Source of the DNA: Mycobacterium gordonae
GTDB taxonomy: Bacteria > Actinomycetota > Actinomycetes > Mycobacteriales > Mycobacteriaceae
Assembly: GCF_002101675.1 (NCBI RefSeq)
Contig: NZ_LQOY01000150.1
Location: 1-51,892, forward strand
Length of the DNA: 51,892 nucleotides
Reading direction: 5' to 3'
In this document: positions 8,072 through 15,496 of the stretch, piece after piece
Layout of the letters: the number at the start of each line of letters is the position of its first letter
Position numbering within the stretch: position 1 is the stretch's first letter
Notes under the pieces: generated by a model
What the model was told of the DNA's origin: nothing
What the model saw: only the letters and a program-made list of their open reading frames with translations
Databases searched by the model: none
Position numbers and translations under genes: made by a program

Positions 8072-8342
8072 GGGAGACCACCTGCAGCGCGGCCAGCATG
8101 CCCAGCCAGCCCGGCCCCAACGCCAGAATCGCCGCGCCGAGCATGGTGACCCATCGGCGCCCGGAGAACAGGATCACCGACAGCCCGACCACGGCGGGTA
8201 CACCGACCACCAACGCGATCGCGATGTCGGGACGAATCCGGGCATGGATAAGCAGGCTGGACGCCACCGCCAGCACCTGCCCCAGCGCACTCCCCACCAG
8301 CATTCCGCCAGCCAGCAGCCACGCGCGCGGAAGAGGGATCAC
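8064..8342 (-). CDS. small hydrophobic membrane protein (Rv0460-like)
   Basis: 92 residues from a GTG at 8342, with hydrophobic stretches throughout (MLVGSALGQVLAVASSLLIH, IALVVGVPAVVGLSVILF, MLGAAILALGPGWLGMLAALQ), giving about three membrane helices. A second possible start, ATG at 8303 (MLVGSALG), would give 79 residues, the length of Rv0460. AAGG lies upstream of the GTG, so the longer form is possible. It is 19 nt downstream of the DUF779 gene and overlaps the next gene, fitting one minus-strand unit with the aldehyde dehydrogenase. No known function. Confidence 0.7.
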   Translation of the reverse strand: MIPLPRAWLLAGGMLVGSALGQVLAVASSLLIHARIRPDIAIALVVGVPAVVGLSVILFSGRRWVTMLGAAILALGPGWLGMLAALQVVSHG

Positions 8343-8361
8343 GGAAGACGACCTTACTGAA

Positions 8362-8835
8362 CTACCGAGGCGGTGCTGGGCACGTCCCCGGCGAGTTGTC
8401 GGTCACAAGATGGCCTCGTATTGGCGGCCTTTCACCACGCTCGTACGCAGCGCCGGTGATCACGGGTTGGGCTTGCAGCAGTTCACTTTCGGCATCGGTG
8501 AAGACCCGGCCGCGACTGAGGAATCGCATTCCCTCGGGCGCTTCGAGGCTGAAGCCGCCGCCGCGGCCGGGTACCACATCGATGACCAGCTGAGTGTGTT
8601 TCCACGTCTCGTACTGAGGGCCGGAGATCCACACCGGCACGCCTTCGGCACCGACGTCGAGCACACCCAGCAGAACGTCGCGGTCGCCCACCAGAAAGTC
8701 GCCGCGCGGGTAACACATCGGCGACGAACCATCGCAACAACCGCCGGACTGGTGGAACATCACCGGACCGTGCCGGTCCTGCAACCGCGTTAGAAGCTCG
8801 GCGGCGGAGGCGGTGATGAGCGCCCCCGGGATCAT
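8362..8835 (-). CDS. DUF779 protein, partner of the aldehyde dehydrogenase (Rv0459)
   Basis: A 157-residue protein with the DUF779 hallmark FHQSGGCCDGSSPMC around residue 30, a Cys-rich motif suited to metal binding. It is followed by a beta-rich region (VWISGPQYETWKHTQLVIDVVPGRGGGFSLE). DUF779 genes are characteristically found next to AldB-type aldehyde dehydrogenases; a role in activating or maturing the enzyme is plausible but unproven. The ATG shares one base with the aldehyde dehydrogenase stop (TGATG), so translation is coupled. The C-terminal 20 residues are Pro/Arg-rich and look poorly conserved. Confidence 0.85.
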   Translation of the reverse strand: MIPGALITASAAELLTRLQDRHGPVMFHQSGGCCDGSSPMCYPRGDFLVGDRDVLLGVLDVGAEGVPVWISGPQYETWKHTQLVIDVVPGRGGGFSLEAPEGMRFLSRGRVFTDAESELLQAQPVITGAAYERGERPPIRGHLVTDNSPGTCPAPPR

Positions 8836-10358
8836 CAGAAGAAGCCCATCGCCTTGTCGGAGTAGGACACCAGCAGGTTCTTGGTCTGCTGATAGTGCTC
8901 GAGTGCCATCTTGTGGCCCTCCCGCCCGAAACCGGACTGCTTGTAACCACCAAAGGCCGAGTGCGGCGGGTACACGTGGTAGCAGTTCACCCACACCCGT
9001 CCGGCCTTGATGTCGCGCCCGGCCCGGTAGGCGGTGTTGCCGTTGCGGCTCCACACCCCCGCACCAAGCCCGTACAGGGTGTCGTTGGCGATGCCGATCG
9101 CGTCGTCGTAGCTGTCAAACGGCGTCACCGCCACCACCGGCCCGAAGATCTCCTCCTGGAAGATCCGCATCTTGTTGTTGCCGGAGAAGATCGTCGGCTG
9201 CATGTAGAAACCGCCGGACAGGTCTCCGCCGAGTTCGGCGCGCTCGCCGCCGGTGATGATCTTGGCGCCCTCCCCCTTGCCGATCTCGATGTAGGACAGG
9301 ATCTTTTCCAGCTGGTCGTTGGATGCCTGGGATCCCAGCATGGTCTCAGAGTCCAGCGGGTCGCCCTGCCGGACGGCCTTGGTCCGGATCGCGGCCAGCT
9401 CCAGGAACTCGTCGTGAATGTCGGACTGGATCAGGCTGCGCGACGGGCAGGTGCAGACCTCACCCTGGTTGAGGGCGAACATGGTGAAGCCTTCGAGCGC
9501 CTTGTCCTGGAAATCGTCACCGGCGGCCATCACGTCGGAGAAGAAGATGTTGGGGCTCTTGCCGCCGAGTTCGAGAGTGACCGGGATCAGGTTCTGCGAG
9601 GCGTACTGCATGATCAGTCGCCCGGTGGTGGTCTCACCGGTGAACGCGACCTTGGCGATCCGGTTGCTGGACGCCAGCGGCTTGCCGGCCTCGGCCCCGA
9701 AGCCATTGACAACGTTGAGCACTCCGGGCGGCAGCAGGTCGCCGATCAGCGACATCAGGAACAGGATGGAGGCCGGGGTCTGCTCGGCCGGCTTGAGCAC
9801 GATCGCGTTGCCGGCCGCCAGGGCCGGTGCCAGCTTCCAGGCGCCCATCAGGATCGGGAAGTTCCAGGGAATGATCTGCCCGACGACGCCGAGCGGTTCG
9901 TGGAAGTGGTAGGCGACGGTGTCTTCGTCGATCTGCGACAGCGCACCTTCCTGGGCCCGGATCGCGGCCGCGAAGTAGCGGAAATGGTCGGCAGCCAACG
10001 GAATGTCGGCGGCCAGCGCCTCGCGGATCGGTTTGCCGTTGTCCCACACCTCGGCCACCGCCAGTGCCGCGGTGTTCGCCTCGATGCGGTCGGCGATCTT
10101 GTTCAGGATCGCGGCCCGTTCGGTCGGTGACGTCTTGCCCCACGCCGGCGCCGCGCCGTGCGCGGCGTCTAGCGCCTTGTCGATGTCGGTTTCGTCCGAC
10201 CGCGGGATCTCGCAGAATGACTGGCCGGTCACCGGCGACGGGTTCTCGAAGTAGCGGCCCGCGGCGGGCGCCACCCACTCGCCGCCGATGAAGTTTCCGT
10301 ACCGCGACTCGTACGACATCAGGGCCCCGGACGTCCCTGGACGTGCAAAGACAGGCAT
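8835..10358 (-). CDS. NAD-dependent aldehyde dehydrogenase, AldB/AcoD type (Rv0458)
   Basis: A 507-residue enzyme of the length of Rv0458 and of AldB-like acetaldehyde dehydrogenases. It oxidises an aliphatic aldehyde to the acid with NAD(P). The cofactor-binding segment GQIIPWNFPILMGAWKLAPA, the catalytic Glu in LELGGKSP and the catalytic Cys region NQGEVCTCPSR (about residue 300) are all present, as is the C-terminal FGGYKQSGFGRE. The ATG at 10358 has GAGGAG upstream. It is the first gene of a minus-strand unit with the DUF779 gene and two membrane proteins, divergent from the prolyl oligopeptidase gene. Acetaldehyde is the likeliest substrate by family. Confidence 0.92.
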   Translation of the reverse strand: MPVFARPGTSGALMSYESRYGNFIGGEWVAPAAGRYFENPSPVTGQSFCEIPRSDETDIDKALDAAHGAAPAWGKTSPTERAAILNKIADRIEANTAALAVAEVWDNGKPIREALAADIPLAADHFRYFAAAIRAQEGALSQIDEDTVAYHFHEPLGVVGQIIPWNFPILMGAWKLAPALAAGNAIVLKPAEQTPASILFLMSLIGDLLPPGVLNVVNGFGAEAGKPLASSNRIAKVAFTGETTTGRLIMQYASQNLIPVTLELGGKSPNIFFSDVMAAGDDFQDKALEGFTMFALNQGEVCTCPSRSLIQSDIHDEFLELAAIRTKAVRQGDPLDSETMLGSQASNDQLEKILSYIEIGKGEGAKIITGGERAELGGDLSGGFYMQPTIFSGNNKMRIFQEEIFGPVVAVTPFDSYDDAIGIANDTLYGLGAGVWSRNGNTAYRAGRDIKAGRVWVNCYHVYPPHSAFGGYKQSGFGREGHKMALEHYQQTKNLLVSYSDKAMGFF

Positions 10359-10413
10359 CTGCTCGGCTCCTCGTTAGGTCATGTAATACAGCTCACACTA
10401 CCGCTGGGCCAGA

Positions 10414-12444
10414 ATGGCTTCCATGTCATCTGAGAGTGCCGACGACCCCTACCTCTGGCTCGAAGACGTCACCGGCGACAAGGCACTGGATTGGGTGCGT
10501 GCACGCAACGAGCCGACCAGAGCGGAGTTCTGCGACGCCGAGTTCGAGACGATGCGCACCGAGGCGCTGCAGGTGCTCGACACCGACGCCCGGATCCCCT
10601 ACGTGCGCAGGCGCGGTGACTACCTCTACGACTTCTGGCGTGATGCCACCAATCCCCGCGGCCTGTGGCGGCGCACCACGCTGGAGAGCTACCGCACCGA
10701 CACACCGGAGTGGGATGTGCTGATCGACGTCGATGCGCTGGGCCGCGCGGACAACCGGAACTGGGTGTGGGCCGGGGCCGACGTGATCGAACCCGAACTC
10801 ACCCGCGCCCTGATCAACCTTTCCCCGGGCGGCTCGGACGCCGTCGTCGTACGTGAATTCGACATGCTGACACGCGAATTCGTCGCCGACGGGTTCGAGT
10901 TGCCCGAAGCCAAGTCGCAAATCGGCTGGGACGATCCCGACACCGTACTGGTAGGTACCGACTTCGGGCCGGACTCGATGACCGAATCCGGTTATCCGCG
11001 CATCCTCAAGCGCTGGCGGCGTGGCACCCCGTTGACGGAGGCCGAGACCCTCTTCGAGGGCGAGCGCAGCGACGTCAGCGCCGGCGGCTCCAAGGACCGA
11101 ACGCCCGGCTTCGAGCGCACTTTTGTCGGCCGCTCCCTGGATTTCTGGAACCGGCAACGCTACGAGCTACGCGGGACCGAGCTGATTCCCATCGATGTGC
11201 CCACCGACGTCAGCAGCATGTCGGTGCACCGCGAGTGGCTGCTGATCGATCTGCGCAGCGACTGGACGGTCGGTGACACCACCTACCGCGCCGGTTCCCT
11301 GCTCGCCGCCAATTATGACGAATTCCTGGCCGGTGCAAGGGAACTGACAGTCGTGTTCGAGCCCGACGAACACACCTGCCTCTATCACTACGCGTGGACC
11401 AGAGACCGGCTGCTGGTCGTCTCGCTGGCCGACGTCGCCAGTCGGGTGGAGATCGTCACCCCGGGCAGCTGGCGGCGTGAGCCGCTGGCGGGGCTGCCCG
11501 AGTCGACCAACACCGTGATCAGCGCCGCCGACGAAACCGGCGATGAGTTCTTCCTGGATTCCAGCGGATTCACCGCGCCGTCGCGGCTGCTGCGGGGCAC
11601 CGGCTCCGGCGGGTTGGAGCAGATCAAGTCCGCGCCGTCATTCTTCGACGCCGAAAACATCGCTGTGGAGCAGTATTTCGTCGCATCCCAGGACGGCACG
11701 TCGATTCCCTACTTCGTGGTGCGTCCCACTGACACCGCGGGACCCGCCCCCACCCTGCTTTACGGCTACGGCGGGTTCGAGACGTCCAACACCCCCGGCT
11801 ACAGCGGGGTGCTGGGGCGGCTGTGGCTGGCGCGCGGCGGCACGTACGTGCTGGCCAACATCCGCGGCGGCGGAGAATACGGGCCGGCCTGGCACACCCA
11901 GGCGATGCGCGAAGGCCGCCACAAGGTGGCCGAAGACTTCGTGGCCGTCGCCGACGATCTGGTCCGGCGCGGCATCACCACGGTCGGCCGGCTCGGCGCA
12001 CAGGGCGGCAGCAACGGCGGCCTGCTGATGGGAATCATGTTGACCAAGTACCCGGAGAAGTTCGGAGCGCTGGTGTGCAGCGTGCCGCTACTGGACATGA
12101 AGCGGTACCACCTGTTGCTGGCCGGCGCCTCCTGGGTCGCTGAATACGGTGACCCGGACAACCCCGACGACTGGGCGTTCATCTCCGAATACTCTCCGTA
12201 CCAGAATATTTCCGCCGACCGGGAGTATCCGCCGATCCTGATGACGACGTCCACCCGCGACGATCGGGTGCATCCCGGGCATGCCCGCAAGATGACCGCC
12301 GCGCTGGAGGCCACCGGCCACCGGGTCTGGTACTACGAGAACATCGAGGGCGGGCACGGCGGCGCCGCTGACAACGAACAGCTCGCGTTCAAGGCAGCGT
12401 TGAGCTACTCATTCCTGTGGCGAATGCTCCGAACCGACACGTAG
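10414..12444 (+). CDS. prolyl oligopeptidase family serine peptidase (Rv0457c)
   Basis: A 676-residue S9-family enzyme; it begins DDPYLWLEDV after a short N-tail and has no signal peptide, so it is probably cytoplasmic. The N-terminal two thirds form the beta-propeller. The C-terminal alpha/beta-hydrolase domain (about 440-676) carries the nucleophile motif GGSNGG (Ser533), the acid in TRDDRV (D616/D617) and the base in EGGHGG (His648). It would cleave short proline-containing peptides. A second ATG at 10423 would give 673 residues, the H37Rv length; neither ATG has a good ribosome-binding site. Divergent from the aldehyde dehydrogenase with 55 bp between starts. Confidence 0.92.
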   Translation: MASMSSESADDPYLWLEDVTGDKALDWVRARNEPTRAEFCDAEFETMRTEALQVLDTDARIPYVRRRGDYLYDFWRDATNPRGLWRRTTLESYRTDTPEWDVLIDVDALGRADNRNWVWAGADVIEPELTRALINLSPGGSDAVVVREFDMLTREFVADGFELPEAKSQIGWDDPDTVLVGTDFGPDSMTESGYPRILKRWRRGTPLTEAETLFEGERSDVSAGGSKDRTPGFERTFVGRSLDFWNRQRYELRGTELIPIDVPTDVSSMSVHREWLLIDLRSDWTVGDTTYRAGSLLAANYDEFLAGARELTVVFEPDEHTCLYHYAWTRDRLLVVSLADVASRVEIVTPGSWRREPLAGLPESTNTVISAADETGDEFFLDSSGFTAPSRLLRGTGSGGLEQIKSAPSFFDAENIAVEQYFVASQDGTSIPYFVVRPTDTAGPAPTLLYGYGGFETSNTPGYSGVLGRLWLARGGTYVLANIRGGGEYGPAWHTQAMREGRHKVAEDFVAVADDLVRRGITTVGRLGAQGGSNGGLLMGIMLTKYPEKFGALVCSVPLLDMKRYHLLLAGASWVAEYGDPDNPDDWAFISEYSPYQNISADREYPPILMTTSTRDDRVHPGHARKMTAALEATGHRVWYYENIEGGHGGAADNEQLAFKAALSYSFLWRMLRTDT

Positions 12445-12496
12445 CTGTGACGGTTACAACGTCTAGCAGTGCGCGGCTTCGGGCACCCTGGAAGTC

Positions 12497-13120
12497 ATGT
12501 CCGCGCAACTGCCGGGAATCTTCGAATCGCTTGCCCCTACCCTCGACCGGTACGGGTACGCGGCGATCGTCGCCCTGGTAGGCCTGGAAGGGGTGGGGAT
12601 CCCCCTGCCTGGCCAGCTGATCTTGATCGCTGGCGGAATTTATGCTGCCAGCGGACATCTGACGCTGGTCCCGGTGCTGCTCGTGGGCTTGTTGGCGGCG
12701 GTGGGCGGCGACAATGCCGGCTACGCCATCGGCCGCTACGGCGGCCGCGGCCTGGTCCTGCGGTTCGGCCCATATGTGTTTCTCAGCCGGGAGCGGCTGG
12801 CGAAGACCGAACGCTTCTTCGCCAGACGCGGCCACATCGTGGTCTCCGTCGGGCGCTTCGTCGACGGGCTGCGCCAGGCCAGCGGCATCGCGGCAGGGCT
12901 GGCGCGGATGCGGTGGCGCCGCTACCTCGCCTACAACGCGGCGGGCTCGGCGGTGTGGGTGGCCGTCTGGGTTCTCGCCGGTTATCTGGCCGGCAATCAC
13001 ATCGAGACGCTCTACGCCGGCGTACAGCGGTATGGCATCTATGCCCTGGCGACGGGTGCCGCGATCACCGTCGCCGTGCTGGCCGGGTTGGCGATGAGGC
13101 GGCAGGCCGTCGACGCTTGA
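12497..13120 (+). CDS. DedA family (VTT/SNARE-associated) membrane protein
   Basis: A 207-residue polytopic membrane protein. It has the DedA features: GIPLPGQLILIAGG (about 34-47) in the first re-entrant region, GGDNAGYAIGRYGGR (about 73-87), and GRFVDGLRQASGIAAGLARM (about 119-138) with conserved Gly and Arg. Two C-terminal helices follow. DedA proteins act as lipid scramblases or transporters and affect membrane homeostasis. The gene lies 52 nt after the oligopeptidase and 32 nt before echA2 on the same strand. In H37Rv this interval holds the mazEF1 toxin-antitoxin pair, which I do not find here. Confidence 0.85.
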   Translation: MSAQLPGIFESLAPTLDRYGYAAIVALVGLEGVGIPLPGQLILIAGGIYAASGHLTLVPVLLVGLLAAVGGDNAGYAIGRYGGRGLVLRFGPYVFLSRERLAKTERFFARRGHIVVSVGRFVDGLRQASGIAAGLARMRWRRYLAYNAAGSAVWVAVWVLAGYLAGNHIETLYAGVQRYGIYALATGAAITVAVLAGLAMRRQAVDA

Positions 13121-13152
13121 CACGGTGGTCCGCCGCGACTTCGCTTCGGCTT

Positions 13153-14076
13153 ATGCCTGCTGCCAAGCCCGAATTCGAAACGCTGCTCTATTCCAGCAAA
13201 GGTCCGGTGGCCACGATCACCCTGAACCGTCCCGAGCAGCTCAACACCATCGTCCCGCCCATGCCCGACGAGATCGAAGCCGCAATTGGCCTGGCGGAAC
13301 GGGATCACGACATCAAGGTCATCGTGCTGCGCGGCGCCGGACGGGCTTTCTCCGGCGGTTTCGACTTCGGCGGCGGCTTCCAGCACTGGGGTGATGCCAT
13401 GATGACCGGGGGGCAGTGGGATCCGGGCAAGGATTTCGCGATGGTCAGCGCGCGCGAGACCGCGCCGACGCAGAAGTTCATGGCCATCTGGCGCGCGTCC
13501 AAACCGGTGATCGCGCAGGTGCACGGCTGGTGCGTCGGCGGCGCCAGCGACTATGCGCTGTGCGCCGACATCGTCATAGCCAGCGAGGACGCGGTGATCG
13601 GCACCCCGTACAGCAGGATGTGGGGCGCCTACCTGACCGGCATGTGGCTGTACCGCCTCAGCTTGGCCAAAGTGAAGTGGCATTCGCTGACCGGACGGCC
13701 GCTGACCGGTGTTCAGGCCGCTGAAATCGAGCTGATCAACGAAGCGGTGCCGTTCGACCGGCTGGAGGCCCGGGTGGCCGAAGTCGCGGCCGAGCTGTCC
13801 CAGATCCCGCTGTCGCAGTTGCGGGCGCAGAAACTCATCGTCAACCAGGCCTACGAGAACATGGGTTTGGCGTCGACTCAGTTGCTGGGCGGCATCCTCG
13901 ACGGCCTGATGCGCAACACCCCCGACGCGCTTGATTTCATCCGCACCGCCCAAGCTCAGGGCGTCCGAGCGGCAGTGGAGCGCCGGGACGGCCCGTTCGG
14001 CGACTACAGCCAGGCGCCACCGGAGCTGCGGCCGAACCCGTCACATGTGATAGTTCCTGATCGCGATGGGTCGTAA
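13153..14076 (+). CDS. echA2: enoyl-CoA hydratase/isomerase family protein (EchA2-like)
   Basis: A 307-residue crotonase-fold protein close to Rv0456c. Crotonase core motifs are present: IVLRGAGRAFSGGFDFGGGF (oxyanion-hole strand, about 57-76) and VHGWCVGGASDYALCADIVIA (about 124-144). The usual second catalytic Glu of hydratases (GAGGGCEL-type context) is replaced by SDYALC, so classical hydration is uncertain and isomerase or hydrolase activity is possible. The ATG at 13153 has no ribosome-binding site and no in-frame alternative nearby. It follows the DedA gene by 32 nt. Confidence 0.88.
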   Translation: MPAAKPEFETLLYSSKGPVATITLNRPEQLNTIVPPMPDEIEAAIGLAERDHDIKVIVLRGAGRAFSGGFDFGGGFQHWGDAMMTGGQWDPGKDFAMVSARETAPTQKFMAIWRASKPVIAQVHGWCVGGASDYALCADIVIASEDAVIGTPYSRMWGAYLTGMWLYRLSLAKVKWHSLTGRPLTGVQAAEIELINEAVPFDRLEARVAEVAAELSQIPLSQLRAQKLIVNQAYENMGLASTQLLGGILDGLMRNTPDALDFIRTAQAQGVRAAVERRDGPFGDYSQAPPELRPNPSHVIVPDRDGS

Positions 14077-14123
14077 GATGGGCTAGTAAATCGCCGTCGG
14101 AATGTTCGCAACCTGGAAAGTGT

Positions 14124-14129
14124 TACGGT
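14124..14129 (+). promoter_or_regulatory. -10 element for the Rv0455c-like gene
   Basis: TACGGT matches TANNNT and lies 7 nt before the second of two consecutive ATG codons (14137). No Shine-Dalgarno sequence is at normal spacing. This suggests a leaderless transcript and supports 14137 as the start. Confidence 0.45.
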
Positions 14130-14136
14130 AACCATG

Positions 14137-14595
14137 ATGTCTCGGCTGAGAATCGGCCTGCGTGCAGGCACTGTTTTCATTGCTCTCGCGATCGCCGCGG
14201 TGGTGTTGCCCAACGTGGCCATGCCGTTAGCGAAGGCCGACTCCACCGAGGACTTTCCGATACCGCGCAGAATGATCGCGACGACGTGCGACGCCGAGCA
14301 GTATCTGGCGGCCGTGCGGGACACCAGCCCGGTCTACTACGAGCGGTACATGATCGACTTCAACAATCACGCGAATCTTCAGGAAGCGACGATCAACAAG
14401 GCCCACTGGTTCTTCTCGCTGTCGCCGGCTGGGCGCCGCGACTATTCCGAGAACTTCTACAACGGCGACCCGCTCACATTCGCCTGGGTGAACCACATGA
14501 AGATCTTCTTCAACAACAAGGGAGTCGTCGCTAAAGGCACCGACGCGTGCAACGGTTACCCGGCCGGCGACATGTCGGTCTGGAACTGGGCGTAG
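14137..14595 (+). CDS. secreted siderophore-secretion factor (Rv0455c homologue)
   Basis: A 152-residue exported protein with a Sec signal peptide (MSRLRIGLRAGTVFIALAIA, cleavage near KADS). The mature part, from about STEDFPIPRRMIATTCDAEQ to AGDMSVWNWA, matches Rv0455c closely. It has two Cys (TTCDAEQ and DACNGY) that would form one disulfide. Rv0455c has been reported as needed for siderophore secretion together with MmpS4/MmpL4 and MmpS5/MmpL5. Here it lies about 6 kb from the mmpS4-mmpL4 pair, and a second MmpS/L pair stands between them. Two adjacent ATGs exist; the second fits both the H37Rv N-terminus (MSRL) and a leaderless -10. Confidence 0.9.
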   Translation: MSRLRIGLRAGTVFIALAIAAVVLPNVAMPLAKADSTEDFPIPRRMIATTCDAEQYLAAVRDTSPVYYERYMIDFNNHANLQEATINKAHWFFSLSPAGRRDYSENFYNGDPLTFAWVNHMKIFFNNKGVVAKGTDACNGYPAGDMSVWNWA

Positions 14596-14602
14596 GGGAG
14601 AC

Positions 14603-14845
14603 ATGCGGGCACGCAGGTTCGTCGCCGCGGCCGTGATGGCCGCTGTCGCTCCGATCGGGATCGCCGTCGGAAGTGGCCCGGCACACGCCGACAGCGACCT
14701 GGGTAAGCAGTGCTCTCCCGAGGGCGCAAAGGTGTGGGGCAAGCCGGGCCCGATCTACTGCGAGCGCCAGGCGGATGGGCAACTGCAGTGGGTTTCCATC
14801 CCCGTCTCGGCGCTGTGCGTTGCCTTCTGCGTGAACCAGCCGTAG
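14603..14845 (+). CDS. small secreted protein with four cysteines, downstream of the Rv0455c homologue
   Basis: 80 residues beginning MRARRFVAAAVMAAVAPIGI, a signal peptide cleaved near AHADS (about residue 30), leaving a mature part of about 50 residues. Four Cys (KQCSPE, IYCERQ, ALCVAFC) suggest two disulfides. AGGGGAG precedes the ATG by 5 nt, and only 7 nt separate it from the Rv0455c-like stop, so the two are surely co-transcribed. I do not recognise the family. Co-expression with a siderophore-secretion factor makes a periplasmic accessory role a reasonable but untested guess. Confidence 0.75.
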   Translation: MRARRFVAAAVMAAVAPIGIAVGSGPAHADSDLGKQCSPEGAKVWGKPGPIYCERQADGQLQWVSIPVSALCVAFCVNQP

Positions 14846-14892
14846 GCCCGCCCACTCACCGTCGGGCCAGGTCCCGGTTAGCAGACTTCCCG

Positions 14893-14923
14893 AATTTTGT
14901 CCTCCGTTTGGAGGACGAAAATT
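14893..14923. terminator. strong hairpin, possible terminator of the Rv0455c operon
   Basis: AATTTT-GTCCTCC, a GTTT loop, then GGAGGAC-g-AAAATT form a 13-bp stem with a single bulged G. It lies 48 nt after the small secreted gene. No clean U-tract follows, so it may act as a transcript-stabilising or regulatory hairpin rather than a classical terminator. A partial repeat of the arm (CCGTTCGGAGG) occurs just downstream. Confidence 0.45.
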
Positions 14924-15085
14924 TCATCCGTTCGGAGGCCGTTCGGGGGATAGATCCGACCGCTGACCAGTGGAATCATGATGGGCGGCGGTAGAAAGTA
15001 CGGTTTCGAGGAAGTGCCGCAACCACTCGGTCGCGGATAAATACATCGGTTGGGGCCTTGCCGCGGCAGGGCAAACGAACCCATA

Positions 15086-15169
15086 ATGGACCTCCGGCCA
15101 GCCGAACATCCGCTCGATCTGCACGTGGTGGATGCGACTGCGTTCCGGAAGCTGGAGGACATCGCATGA
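15086..15169 (+). CDS. 27-residue upstream small ORF coupled to the Cys-rich protein gene
   Basis: ATG at 15086 opens a 27-codon frame (MDLRPAEHPLDLHVVDATAF, ending KLEDIA) whose TGA overlaps the ATG of the next gene as ATGA. The peptide is protein-like (acidic and aliphatic, no Arg/Ala junk bias). Such coupling is typical of leader peptides in mycobacteria. A CATAAT sequence overlaps this start, so the transcript could instead begin inside the ORF; evidence is limited. Confidence 0.35.
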   Translation: MDLRPAEHPLDLHVVDATAFRKLEDIA

Positions 15170-15489
15170 GCCAAACAACTGGCAACGGCATCCCTGGCAC
15201 GCTCGCGGCCCTGGACTGGCAGTCCATCACGTGCCAGTTCGAGGCCGGCTGCACCAACCGCGCAACCCACATCGTCCACCGGCACGCGGTGGATGAATGC
15301 AATCACCCGCACGTCGACCCATTCGGAAATATCGTCGAGATCGTCTGCATCGCCTGCCTGTGGCGCGCCGAAGCCGAGATCCTGGTGCAGGTGGGTCAGC
15401 TCCGGCGCTCGTCGGGTGCCTACTGCCTGACGTGCGGCGCCCCGGTATCCGAGTTGAGCGACATCATGCGCGACGTCGTCGCGCTCTGA
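15166..15489 (+). CDS. small cytoplasmic Cys-rich protein, probable zinc-binding
   Basis: 107 residues from ATG 15166 with GGAGG 7 nt upstream. No signal peptide. Paired Cys/His elements are CQFEAGC (about 21-27), HRHAVDECNHPH (about 36-47), CIAC (about 58-61) and CLTCGAP (about 84-90). These could build two zinc sites. I know no function; it may be a regulator or metal-handling protein given the iron-transport neighbours. It converges on the mmpL gene, ending 8 nt from its stop. Confidence 0.7.
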   Translation: MSQTTGNGIPGTLAALDWQSITCQFEAGCTNRATHIVHRHAVDECNHPHVDPFGNIVEIVCIACLWRAEAEILVQVGQLRRSSGAYCLTCGAPVSELSDIMRDVVAL

Positions 15490-15496
15490 CCGTTTG

